Assembly (NCBI GenBank): GCA_046331665.1
Contig: JAXLQK010000027.1
Location: 1-64,000 of the forward strand
Origin: CAWBAT01 sp046331665
GTDB lineage: Bacteria > Acidobacteriota > Terriglobia > Versatilivoradales > Versatilivoraceae
Length of the DNA: 64,000 nt
Direction of reading: 5' to 3'
Position numbers and translations under genes: made by a program. Every line of letters begins with the position of its first letter. The first letter of the stretch is position 1. This document shows, piece after piece, positions 9,632 to 18,057 of the stretch. The notes under the pieces were generated by a model. It had not been told where the DNA came from and did not search any database. It saw nothing but the letters and a program-made list of their open reading frames with translations.

Positions 9632-9833
9632 TTGTTGATCGTTAATTTCACGGCAAAACTCCACGCAGAAATTCGTTCGCGGGAATTTCGAAAAGCTCTC
9701 GGGCTTGGACAATTCTGCCCTGCCTTTGTGCATGGCAAAGGACACTTGTCATTAAGGGGAAGTTCCCTTGATATCCGCACTGCTCCCCTGATTGCAGAGA
9801 TCGAGAAAAGGCTTTGCAAGGCATTCGCTCTGC

Positions 9834-10358
9834 TTATTTAAAAGTGAAGGGAGCCTTCAGGGCCACATTTCCCCAAAGTAATACAATATCCCCGCCGTTC
9901 CCTTTGCCTGACTTAACCAGGTTAATGGTAAATTGCTCGACGCTATCTGTGCCCTCCGAATAGGAAAGCGGTATGCCATCCAAATCGTCGATCGCGTCGT
10001 GCTGTGTCCCCCATTGCCCGCTCTTCTTGTTAAAAACCAAAGAAAAGTTCTTCGCATCCAGTTTTTTCAACCACAAGCTATAGGTTCCTGCCGGGATCGA
10101 AACTTTGTTGAATGAAAGATTGGCACTCGTCGTCACTGTTGTAGACTTATCCGCACCCAGCCTCCAGAACTTGTTAGTCTCCAGTTGAGAGAACATGTCC
10201 CGTCCCTTCAAAGACGGTCGCCCGTACTCGATAAACATAAACTTGTCCCCAATCTCGATCCGGCTGGTACTCCGCGGATTTTTTTGAGGGAAGGCGTATG
10301 AGGAGAACAAGGTCAATCCAACCAGGACCAAGTAAATAATATTTCTCCTGAATCTCAT
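9834..10358 (-). CDS. DUF2911 domain secreted protein
   Basis: A 174-residue exported protein of the DUF2911 family, common in Acidobacteriota and Bacteroidota; function unknown. Residues 1-25 form a signal peptide (MRFRRNIIYLVLVGLTLFSSYAFPQ). The family core is visible: IEYGRPSLKGRDMFSQL, FWRLGADKSTTVTTSANL, IPAGTYSLWLK, SLVFNKKSGQWGTQHD, and the closing strand near IVLLWGNVALKAPF. I placed the start at the Met before RFRRN because it gives a proper signal sequence; the longer upstream frame does not. The next gene upstream on the strand is the cupin, 82 bases away. Confidence 0.88.
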   Translation of the reverse strand: MRFRRNIIYLVLVGLTLFSSYAFPQKNPRSTSRIEIGDKFMFIEYGRPSLKGRDMFSQLETNKFWRLGADKSTTVTTSANLSFNKVSIPAGTYSLWLKKLDAKNFSLVFNKKSGQWGTQHDAIDDLDGIPLSYSEGTDSVEQFTINLVKSGKGNGGDIVLLWGNVALKAPFTFK

Positions 10359-10440
10359 GGGAAAGCCTCCATTTGTTGAAACCTGTTCGGCCGGAAACCG
10401 AAGGGTTAGATTGGGAAAACACCCGCTGATGCCCAGCGGT

Positions 10441-10788
10441 TTATTTACGCAGGTAGCTATCCTTTTTCTCCAGCCAATCGTGACGGATGGGGCTGAAGAG
10501 ATCATAGATCAGCGAGTCCTCCAGGGCGACAACCGAATGGACTTTATTGGAAGGGATCAAGACCAATTGATTGGAATGAAGCAACTGCTCCTCGCCTTCC
10601 ATCATGAACACCACTTTGCCTGTCACGACCATCGATAGTTGTTCGCTCTCATGAGAGTGATCGGGAACGATACATCCCTTTTTCAGGAAGAGTTGGGCGA
10701 TCATGATTTTTTCGCCATTGACATATTTCCGGGAAAACTGAGGATTCATTTCCTCCTGTGGAATGTGGCTCCAATCAAAATGAATCAT
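10441..10788 (-). CDS. Cupin domain protein
   Basis: A single-domain cupin of 115 residues. The first metal-binding motif is seen as KKGCIVPDHSHESEQLSMVVTG (two His, Glu, Gln) and the second as PSNKVHSVVALED. The family covers sugar isomerases, dioxygenases and small-molecule sensors, so a reaction cannot be named. A strong ribosome site (GGAGGAAGA) lies directly before the ATG. It may be co-transcribed with the following DUF2911 gene. No signal peptide. Confidence 0.85.
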   Translation of the reverse strand: MIHFDWSHIPQEEMNPQFSRKYVNGEKIMIAQLFLKKGCIVPDHSHESEQLSMVVTGKVVFMMEGEEQLLHSNQLVLIPSNKVHSVVALEDSLIYDLFSPIRHDWLEKKDSYLRK

Positions 10789-10851
10789 TCTTCCTCCGCG
10801 TCATGACAGTCAGGGAATCATTATCGTTTCATGGAAAGGCAGCGTCCGGAT

Positions 10852-11229
10852 TCAGTGAGAGGTGCCTGGGAGGGGTTGGGTTACGTTGGGAAGCTGATCG
10901 ATCTTGGGCAATTTCTTCTGGTTGGGCAACCAGCGCACTCCCGCAGCCTTGAACATCTTCCCGATATCCACATTGTCGTCGATGCGGACAATGATTCCTC
11001 GCAGGACCAAAGGGCGGGACATGCGAAGCGGTAAACTCACATTAAAAACCAATTCCATCCCTACTTTGACATCGGCCATGGTCAAAAAACAGGCGCCGTT
11101 TGGGCTGTAATCTTCCAGCCGGCTACCTTCGTGAATTTCCGGATGGGAGCCCGGTGTCCCGAGACACTCCACCCTCCAATTGACTCTGGCACGTTGATGA
11201 AACCGCTTTTCCGTGAAAGAGGTAGGCAT
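10852..11229 (-). CDS. PilZ domain protein
   Basis: A short cytosolic protein built around a PilZ domain, the usual cyclic-di-GMP receptor. The amino end carries RFHQRARVNWRVEC, matching the RxxxR c-di-GMP motif, and the second motif is YSPNGACF in place of (D/N)xSxxG. The Asp is a Tyr-Ser-Pro-Asn-Gly variant, so binding is not guaranteed. The rest (VGMELVFNVSLPL ... RGIIVRIDD) fits the beta barrel. The start was chosen at MPTSFTEKR because GCGGAGA precedes it; a longer frame exists upstream. It runs divergently from rpsA. Confidence 0.82.
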   Translation of the reverse strand: MPTSFTEKRFHQRARVNWRVECLGTPGSHPEIHEGSRLEDYSPNGACFLTMADVKVGMELVFNVSLPLRMSRPLVLRGIIVRIDDNVDIGKMFKAAGVRWLPNQKKLPKIDQLPNVTQPLPGTSH

Positions 11230-11337
11230 GGCATTCTCCGCTCGCAAGGTTCTTTGCAAGCTTAGCAACTTTAAGAATTGATGTCCAGTCAGCAGATTCT
11301 GCCTTCCTGCGAATTCCTGCTGAAATCAAAATGATTC

Positions 11338-11346
11338 TGTTATAAT
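11338..11346 (+). promoter_or_regulatory. Extended -10 promoter of rpsA
   Basis: TGTTATAAT is an extended -10 box (TG-N-TATAAT) placed 33 bases before the rpsA start codon. The -35 position, about 17 bases upstream, reads TGCTGA, which is a poor match. That is typical where an extended -10 compensates. Confidence 0.6.
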
Positions 11347-11378
11347 CGAGATTAATCTTTAATGGTTGGAGCCCCTTA

Positions 11379-12845
11379 ATGGATAAAGAGAAATTGGAAC
11401 CCAAGAATGAAGTCAGTCACGAGGAGGATTTTGCTGCTCTTCTTGCAAAGTACAATGAAACTGCGACGCAATTAAAGCCTGGGAATATCGTACAAGGTAA
11501 GATCGTTGGAATCTTCGATACAGAAATTTTGGTCGATGCGGGAGGGCGATCCGAAGGCATCCTGAAGAGAGAAGAAATTACAGCTCCCGACGGAAGCCTG
11601 ATGTATCAAGAAGGCGATACCATTCTCGTCATGCTGGAGAGTGGAACAGGGAGTGATCAGCAACTTCGTGTCTCTTATCGCAAAGCCAGCAGAGCGCGGC
11701 GGCAGGCGGCCATCGAAGAATCGATTGCTGCCGGCAAACCTGTCGAGGGCCGCGTGACTGAGATCGTCAAAGGCGGTCTGCTCGTGGACGTTGGGATGCG
11801 GGCTTTTGTCCCCGCCTCTCAGATTGACGAACAGTATGTGGAAGACCTGAAGCCCTATGTAGGTCAGAGTTATACCTTCAAAGTGATTCAACATGATTTG
11901 CCCAACGGCAAGCTCATACTTTCCCGCAAAGCCATCCTCAACGAAGGAAAAGCCGAAAAAAGACGGGAGACGCTGACCACGTTAGCTGAGGGACAGCATC
12001 TTCAAGGTACCGTGAAGCGCATGATGGATTATGGGGTGTTTGTGGATATTGGAGGCGTCGAAGGGTTGCTCCACATTTCGGAGATGTCCTGGCGCCGGAT
12101 CCATCATCCCGGAGAGATGTTTAAGATCGGAGACCAGATTGAGGTCGAAGTCTTAAAATATGACCGCGAAAAGAATCGGATCTCTCTGGGATACCGCAGG
12201 AGAGAAGATGACCCCTGGCTGAGAGCAGGAGAGGTCTATCCTGAAGGCGCTTTGGCTCGCGGGATTGTGAGAAAACTCGAGAATTTTGGGGCCTTTGTCG
12301 AGTTGGAGTCGGGGATTCAGGGACTGATTCCTGTCTCCGAGATCTCCTGGACGCGACGGGTGAGTCATCCAGACCAAGTCTTGAAATTGGGGGACGAGGT
12401 TGATGCCGTAGTGACCCGGATTGATTCCGCCAATCGCAAGTTGTCACTCAGCCTTCGCAAGGTTTCCGAAAATCCTTGGGAAATCTTTGCCCGTGACCAT
12501 CAACCCGGGCAGACCATCGCCGGCAGAGTATCTCGCGTCGCGGACTTTGGCATTTTTGTAGAAATTGCGGAAGGCATCGAGGGGCTGGTTCATATCTCGG
12601 AAATCGCCGAAGCTCCTAGCAAGCATTTGCTTTCCAATTTTCAGCCAGGCCAGGAAGTCCTGACAAAGGTGCTTGGCATTGACCTGGCCGGACGAAAGAT
12701 ATCCCTCAGCTTGAAAGCCGTGGCCGATGAAGGGACGCAGGGTGCTGTCAGAGAATATCTGGAGGCGGCCGTCAACAGCGGCGGACATAACCTGGGTGAA
12801 AGTTTCCCTCAGGAGCTGCGTCAAAAGTCACACACGGCTGAGTAG
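11379..12845 (+). CDS. rpsA: 30S ribosomal protein S1 (five S1 domains)
   Basis: An S1-domain protein that binds mRNA on the 30S subunit. Five S1 repeats can be read: VQGKIVGIFDTEILVDAG, VEGRVTEIVKGGLLVDVG, LQGTVKRMMDYGVFVDIG, ARGIVRKLENFGAFVEL and IAGRVSRVADFGIFVEI, most followed by a GL(L/I/V)xxSE motif. E. coli S1 has six; 488 residues and five domains fits several other phyla. The first 30 residues are acidic and lack a domain. The start is supported by GGAG seven bases upstream and an extended -10 promoter. A single-gene transcript is likely. Confidence 0.92.
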   Translation: MDKEKLEPKNEVSHEEDFAALLAKYNETATQLKPGNIVQGKIVGIFDTEILVDAGGRSEGILKREEITAPDGSLMYQEGDTILVMLESGTGSDQQLRVSYRKASRARRQAAIEESIAAGKPVEGRVTEIVKGGLLVDVGMRAFVPASQIDEQYVEDLKPYVGQSYTFKVIQHDLPNGKLILSRKAILNEGKAEKRRETLTTLAEGQHLQGTVKRMMDYGVFVDIGGVEGLLHISEMSWRRIHHPGEMFKIGDQIEVEVLKYDREKNRISLGYRRREDDPWLRAGEVYPEGALARGIVRKLENFGAFVELESGIQGLIPVSEISWTRRVSHPDQVLKLGDEVDAVVTRIDSANRKLSLSLRKVSENPWEIFARDHQPGQTIAGRVSRVADFGIFVEIAEGIEGLVHISEIAEAPSKHLLSNFQPGQEVLTKVLGIDLAGRKISLSLKAVADEGTQGAVREYLEAAVNSGGHNLGESFPQELRQKSHTAE

Positions 12846-12888
12846 TTTTGAGGGACAGTCGGTAAGACAATAGGGTAGTTGTGGCATG

Positions 12889-12908
12889 TCTTGTCGCCCG
12901 CGACAAGA
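12889..12908 (+). terminator. Hairpin after rpsA
   Basis: An 8-bp stem (TCTTGTCG/CGACAAGA) with a CCCG loop lies 43 bases after the rpsA stop. There is no T-run, so it may be a weak terminator or an RNA stability element. Confidence 0.35.
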
Positions 12909-13014
12909 CCCTCCCCTCGGTTGGATCCACTTCCTCAACCAACTCAGTGCAGTGGAATGTGTTTTCCGGGAAACCGAATTTGGAACTCCCAGGTTTCCCG
13001 GGACTCAGGTGAAC

Positions 13015-13920
13015 ATGTCTGAAAAACGGATGGCAAAAATTGGGGATCCTGCTCCCGATCTCGCCTGGCTCAACATCGAGGGGAATGAAATTCGGCTCAG
13101 CGACTATCGTGGGAAGAGGGTTGTACTCTTCGTCTGGGCTTCCTGGTGTTCTTGTCGAGAACAACTGGCTGACTGGCAGTTATTTTATCGAGAACATCGG
13201 CCTGGCGGTGTCGAAGTTATTGGAATCGCCATGGATGGCCAGGGCGCTGCGCATGTGAAGCCTTTAGTTGAACAAGCCAAGGTTGAATTTCCGGTGGTCG
13301 TGGATTCCGTTGATTGTCTTTGGGACTTGTTTGGGTTTGAATACCTTCCCAATGGTTACTATGTGGATGAGCGCGGAGTCATTCGTTACCTGAAAGTTGG
13401 CGGGTTTGACATCCGCGACACGATTAATCGAAAAATTTTGGAGGATCTGGTTACGGACAAATGGGCGAAGCATTCCTCGAAAATTCAGGAGCGGCCCAAG
13501 ACTAACTTTAAAAAGGACCTTGCGGCACTAAAACGGCAGGTCAAGGGTTCGACCCGTGGCCACGACAAGCGGCTCAAGCTGTGCGAGCTCTATGTCAAAA
13601 CGGGTCAGCCTAAGAAAGCCTTAAAGGAATACGATATCGTGCTCGATGCTCAGCCCAAGAACGCCAGAGCTCTCTTTGCCCGCGGTGCCGTCGCGCTCCG
13701 CCTCAGAAAAGTTAGAGAAGCCATTAGCTTGTGGAAAAGAGCCTTCGCCATAGAGCCCAATAACTGGGTAATCCGTAAGCAGTTATGGGCCCTGGAAAAT
13801 CCCGAGCGATTTTATCCTCGGATTGACCACAATTGGCAAAATGAACAAATTCGCAGAGAAGAATTGCAGGCAGAAGCCGAACTGAAGTCCCGTCCCAAGG
13901 CCAAGGCCCATCGCATTTAA
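13015..13920 (+). CDS. Redoxin (AhpC/TSA-TlpA-like) domain fused to TPRs
   Basis: A two-part protein. Residues 1-150 are a thioredoxin-fold redoxin of the AhpC/TSA-TlpA type: IGDPAPDLAWLNIEGNEIRLSDYRGKRVVLFV style opening, then WASWCSCREQ, GIAMDG, a PNGYYVDERGVIRYLKVG segment. Residues 175-270 contain tetratricopeptide repeats (KLCELYVKTGQPKKALKEYD; ARALFARGAVALRLRKVREA). The active site is unusual: Cys45-Ser-Cys47 rather than Cys-x-x-Cys. No signal peptide appears with the chosen start, which is preceded by CAGGTGA; a longer frame upstream has none either. Redox partner or peroxidase role is unresolved. Confidence 0.8.
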   Translation: MSEKRMAKIGDPAPDLAWLNIEGNEIRLSDYRGKRVVLFVWASWCSCREQLADWQLFYREHRPGGVEVIGIAMDGQGAAHVKPLVEQAKVEFPVVVDSVDCLWDLFGFEYLPNGYYVDERGVIRYLKVGGFDIRDTINRKILEDLVTDKWAKHSSKIQERPKTNFKKDLAALKRQVKGSTRGHDKRLKLCELYVKTGQPKKALKEYDIVLDAQPKNARALFARGAVALRLRKVREAISLWKRAFAIEPNNWVIRKQLWALENPERFYPRIDHNWQNEQIRREELQAEAELKSRPKAKAHRI

Positions 13921-13984
13921 TTTCAATCCCCACGAAAAAACAGCACGCTGAATACTGCCTATCGGCTTCCGAGCCGTGTCCCCT

Positions 13985-14845
13985 TTAAACCTTGGGCGGG
14001 GGACTGGTTGGACGTGCCGAATGATGGTCAACCCGCGGACGAGGGACACGCGTTTGGAATTCTCCAATGAATTGAACCAATCGCGAGGCCGCTTCATTCA
14101 GAATTCGGTTTCCTTTCTCGGCCGTTGCCAAGGTCGGTTGCCCGAATACACCTTCCTCCACAAACGTGCTGGTCCATTCCACGAATGTTACTGGGCCTGA
14201 GCCGAAGGCATCGCCCCACTGGAATCCCGTTGCTCCCTTTTGGTTGTACCAGGCGATATGATCCTTAGCCTTCTCCATCTGGACCTTCTCTCCGGCCAGA
14301 CCGAGGACCATGGAGGTTTCGATTTCGCAGGCATGGCCCGATCCTCCTGGAAAAGTCGACTCACGGAACGACTTGACGAAGCCAGGGTCGAGCTGCAACA
14401 TGTTCCACCACATGAAAGAAGCCGTGAGCGCATCGGTTTCCATCACCACCTTGCGGCAGACCACCTCCAGAAGGGCGGTGTTCCCGCCATGCCCATTAAC
14501 GATGATAATTCGCTTGAACCCGTGGTAGGCCAGGCTTTTGCACACATCGGCACAATATTCCACGAAGTGGTCATACGACACATGGATCGTCCCCGGAAAA
14601 TCCATGGCATTGAGGTTGTATCCGTAAGGAATGGTTGGAGCAACCAAGACTTTTTCCGGAATGCGCCGCCCTGCTTCCAAACAGACATTTGTGGCGATCA
14701 GGTTGTCTACCTCCAAAGGGAGGTGGTGGCCATGTTGTTCGGTTGAACCGACGGGGAGCAGGATGACCTTTTGCAATTCCACGGCCTCGTTAATCTCGGG
14801 CCATGTCAGATCAGAGTAGAGATATTTCGAGGCGGATTTAGACAT
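13985..14845 (-). CDS. Creatininase family amidohydrolase
   Basis: A metal-dependent amidohydrolase of the creatininase fold (creatininase, FAPy deformylase ArfB, MftE). Signature residues are in place: LLPVGSTEQHGHHLPLEVD (Glu, His, Asp metal ligands), YDHFVEYCADVCKSLAYHGFKRIIIVNGHGGN, and SGHACEIETSMVL with the catalytic His and Glu. The 286-residue length is usual. GGAGGAATTGCG precedes the ATG. It is the last gene of a six-gene minus-strand sugar/amino cluster, separated by 216 bases from the dehydrogenase, so it may belong to the same pathway or have its own promoter. Confidence 0.9.
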   Translation of the reverse strand: MSKSASKYLYSDLTWPEINEAVELQKVILLPVGSTEQHGHHLPLEVDNLIATNVCLEAGRRIPEKVLVAPTIPYGYNLNAMDFPGTIHVSYDHFVEYCADVCKSLAYHGFKRIIIVNGHGGNTALLEVVCRKVVMETDALTASFMWWNMLQLDPGFVKSFRESTFPGGSGHACEIETSMVLGLAGEKVQMEKAKDHIAWYNQKGATGFQWGDAFGSGPVTFVEWTSTFVEEGVFGQPTLATAEKGNRILNEAASRLVQFIGEFQTRVPRPRVDHHSARPTSPPPKV

Positions 14846-15061
14846 TCACGCAATTCCTCCAATTGGGCTTCGCGCCAAGCGCCATGCCCATCAACTTAGC
14901 GCACCCGCTTGACGGTCAGCAATTGAAAATTTGAACCGCAGGGCTGGAGCGCCTTGGGTTTGATCATTGGCAACTGAACGGCCGGCTCGGACCCGGGAGA
15001 GCAAAGATCATGAAGGCACTTCCCAGGAGCCCAGCCTCAGCGAGGTTTCAAATCCGGCAAG

Positions 15062-16099
15062 TTACAGAAATTCGAATCGGGGATGTACTTCCCGATTGAC
15101 GCAGGAGCGTGGCCATCTTCCTTGAGCAAGCGCGATCACCGTTTCCACGGAGAGCTTCCAACGTACTTCCATCCCATGGTAGGAGCCACCGGCGGTGTGC
15201 GGCGTCAGCACCACGGTGTCAAACTGTAAGAGCGGATGGTCGACCGATGGTGGTTCTGTTTCAAGCACATCTAATCCGGCTCCGGCAATTCTCCGTTCCC
15301 GAAGGGCCCGAATCAGAGCTGTTTCGTCAACCACCGGCCCGCGCGAGGTGTTGATGAGGATGGCGCTGGGCTTCATGAGTCCGAATTCTCGATCTCCGAT
15401 GAGATGATGGGTTTGCTCAGTCAGAGGGCAATGCAATGATACGATATCGGCTTCACTAAGGAGCTCATCGAGAGACACCTTCTGAACCCCCGCTGCGCTC
15501 ATCTTTTCTTCGCTCACATACGGATCGTAAGCGAAAGTGGTCATTGCAAATCCCTTCAGTTTTCGCACCAGGTGACGCGACACATGCCCGAACCCCACCA
15601 GCCCGAGCTTTTGTCCCGATGGACCCGGAAGGGGATGGGCGAGCTGATAATCCCATTGTCCAGCCCGGACAGAGCGGTCCAGCTTGCTAACTTGGCGGAT
15701 GACGTCAAATAGCAGGGCGATTACGTGATCTGACACCGGGTCACTGGTTGCCTCGGGTGTATTCGCAACGACAATGCCTCGACGGGTGGCCTCGGCCACG
15801 GGGACATTGTCTGTCCCGCTTCCCGTGCGAAGAATCGCCCAGCAATGGGAGAGGTTCTCCAAGGGAACTGTTGTCAAGATACGGCTCCCTCCAAGCAGCC
15901 AGACCATACCGGCATCCCCGGCATAACGCATTAACTCTTCGGGAGTTGTACAGTGGTGAATCACGAGAGGAATTGATTCATCCGCCAACCGTTTGATAAC
16001 CCACTCGGGAACGGATTTCCCGTCCAAGTCGACCAGTGCAGTCTTGATGTTTCTCTGCGCGGCTGATTTCGCAGAATCCTGATTTTGAGAATTGTTCAT
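15062..16099 (-). CDS. D-isomer 2-hydroxyacid dehydrogenase family protein
   Basis: An NAD-dependent dehydrogenase of the phosphoglycerate/hydroxypyruvate reductase family. It has the Rossmann core with LGLVGFGHVSRHLVRKLKGF, the substrate/cofactor region DIVSLHCPLTEQTHHLIG, the catalytic Arg in LINTSRGPVVDE, Glu in LDVLETEPP, and the catalytic His in LTPHTAGGSYHG. The gene is in a cluster with sugar isomerases and an aminotransferase, which suggests a 2-keto/2-hydroxy sugar-acid rather than serine biosynthesis. I preferred the ATG at 16099 over an upstream TTG. No ACT regulatory domain is present. Confidence 0.9.
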   Translation of the reverse strand: MNNSQNQDSAKSAAQRNIKTALVDLDGKSVPEWVIKRLADESIPLVIHHCTTPEELMRYAGDAGMVWLLGGSRILTTVPLENLSHCWAILRTGSGTDNVPVAEATRRGIVVANTPEATSDPVSDHVIALLFDVIRQVSKLDRSVRAGQWDYQLAHPLPGPSGQKLGLVGFGHVSRHLVRKLKGFAMTTFAYDPYVSEEKMSAAGVQKVSLDELLSEADIVSLHCPLTEQTHHLIGDREFGLMKPSAILINTSRGPVVDETALIRALRERRIAGAGLDVLETEPPSVDHPLLQFDTVVLTPHTAGGSYHGMEVRWKLSVETVIALAQGRWPRSCVNREVHPRFEFL

Positions 16100-16130
16100 G
16101 AGAGGACAATCCAATGCGCAGCAGGTTTGG

Positions 16131-16952
16131 TTAGGGGTTTATGGTATTAAGAATTCCTGTCAGATATTGACGAGTCTTGGCCACAGCCGCGTTCACTTCA
16201 TCCAACCCTGGCCATCCCTTATCGGAAAATTCAATCTCAAGGCTGACCGGACCTGAATAGGCCGAGTCCTCGAGAATCTTTATAATCCGATGAAAATCGA
16301 TCTCACCCTCTCCAGGAGGCGGGAAGTTCCAGATGCGTTTTCCTCCTACCTTATCTTTGAGATGCACATGAGCAAGTTCAGGGAGTGTGAGAACCAAATC
16401 CTCATAAGGGGGGGTGCCGGCATAATAGAGGCCATTTCCCGTATCGTAATTAATCTTTACGTGAGGGTGACGTACCTTGCGCACCAGCTTAATCGTCTTT
16501 TCCCCGGTGCCCGTCAGGGTGCCATGAATTTCCAGGGCCAGGACAACATGATGTCGTTGGGCAAAATCTGCAACGGCCGGAATGTTTTCCAGAAAAAGGG
16601 ATTCATCTTCGTCTTCATTGGAGGGACCACCCACCGCGGTATTGACGATGGGGACATCAAGTCCCGAGGCAAGTTCTATGGCCTTCTTAGCGAGATCCAC
16701 TCCCTGACGGCTGGTTAAATCCGAATGCGAACTTAGACTGCACAGACGCAGGCCAAAGGTGGCCAGTTTCATCCTCAAGTCGCTGAGGTCCCCTTTATCC
16801 ATTTCCAGCGATATGTGTTCACATACCCCTGGAATGGCGGCAATCTCTACAGAGTTGAATCCGGCGGCACTGATTCCCTGCAGAGCTTCATCCAGGCTGA
16901 AGGGAAGATAGGTAACGGTATTGACTGCGAGGGTGGGGAATTGATGAATCAT
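16131..16952 (-). CDS. Sugar phosphate isomerase/epimerase (TIM barrel), second copy
   Basis: A xylose-isomerase-like TIM barrel (IolE/IolI/hydroxypyruvate isomerase superfamily). Metal ligands are suggested by LALEIHG, VKINYDTGN, LAHVHLKDK and VSLEIEFSD, which place Glu, Asp, His and Glu at strand ends. Length is 273 residues. The ATG overlaps the stop of the upstream Gfo/Idh gene (ATGA), so the two are translationally coupled. The exact substrate cannot be told from sequence; coupling to an oxidoreductase suggests consecutive steps on a keto-sugar or cyclitol. Confidence 0.9.
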   Translation of the reverse strand: MIHQFPTLAVNTVTYLPFSLDEALQGISAAGFNSVEIAAIPGVCEHISLEMDKGDLSDLRMKLATFGLRLCSLSSHSDLTSRQGVDLAKKAIELASGLDVPIVNTAVGGPSNEDEDESLFLENIPAVADFAQRHHVVLALEIHGTLTGTGEKTIKLVRKVRHPHVKINYDTGNGLYYAGTPPYEDLVLTLPELAHVHLKDKVGGKRIWNFPPPGEGEIDFHRIIKILEDSAYSGPVSLEIEFSDKGWPGLDEVNAAVAKTRQYLTGILNTINP

Positions 16953-18012
16953 GATTGAAGGTGCTTGTATGGGCCGGCTTCAGTTGGCAAAAGATGGATT
17001 ACTTCTCCCCGGCGTGCCGACTCATGGACCGCCTCCATGAGACGAATATTTTGGAGCCCCTGGCGCCCATCACATAGCGGGGACCTATCCAGCAGCACAC
17101 AATCGATAAAATGATCGATTTGTGCGATGAACATTGGCAGATCGATATGAGGGCCTTTGGTGGCTGGAACTATCTTTGGATTCCTGTCTCGGTCCTTAAG
17201 GTATAGAGCTCAGCTGGGAACACTCTTGCATAGCCTTCTGTTCCAAAGATCTCCACGGTCCCATGGGGATGGGTGGCAAATGGGTGGTACCATCCCGCTT
17301 CGATAATACATGCCAACCCGTTTTCATATTCGATCAGGGCCTGAGCTGTATCTTCAACATCGAATTTCTCAAAGAAGTTTCCTTCCAAGGCAAACACTTT
17401 CTTGGGGCGAAGCTGATCGTGAAAAAGAAATGAAACGGTATCGACCGAATGGATTCCAATGTCGGCAAAAGCCCCGCCTCCGGAGAGATCACGCTGGGTT
17501 CTCCAATTGTCCGGTGGGGGCCCCCAATTGGACGGAGCGGCATAGGCTTTGCACTTGATGATGCGGCCGATGACATTGGATTTCACAATTCCCTGCAGCC
17601 ATCTCATCTCCTCATTCGCTCGCCAGACGTGGGCAATCATCAACTGCTTTCCGGATCGATCGGCTGCTTCAATCATACCTTCACATTCGGCGACACTCTT
17701 GGCCATCGGTTTCTCGCAGAGGACATGCTTCCCGGATCTCAACAGCTGAATGGAAACTGGAGCATTCAAGGCATTAGGCAGGCCAATCACCACTGCGTCC
17801 ACCGCCGGATCTTCAGCCAGAGATTCAAAACTAGAATAGGTCTTGGGGATTTTGAAGTCCTTGGCGAGCCGGCGGAGGGATTCAGCATGGAGATTGGCCG
17901 CACCAATGACCTCTGCCCGCGGATTCTTGAGGAGAGCGGGTAAATGAAATGCACGAATGATGCCCCCGGTTCCTGCCACTGCAAAGCGTACCTTAGGACT
18001 GTGGCTGGGCAT
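16949..18012 (-). CDS. Gfo/Idh/MocA family oxidoreductase, with one frameshift
   Basis: An NAD(P)-dependent sugar or inositol dehydrogenase. The amino part (18012 down to about 17200) has the Rossmann motif FAVAGTGGIIRAFHLPALL, the EKPMAKSVAE motif with catalytic Lys, and the SGGGAFADIGIHSVD motif. The frame then stops early. The remaining carboxy part continues in another frame as MFIAQIDHFIDCVLLDR ... GLQNIRLMEAVHESARRG, the standard end of this family. Adding one A to the AA of CTTAAGGA near 17197 rejoins them as LKDRDRNPKIVPATKGP. A sequencing error is the simplest reading. Stop overlaps the next gene's start. Confidence 0.87.
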
Positions 18013-18057
18013 GGCTGATTCAATGCACAGACCCCGGATTGGGGCTTGAATCGACTC

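Noticed and set aside
14240..14746. 168-residue plus-strand frame
   Set aside because: Antisense shadow of the creatininase-family gene.
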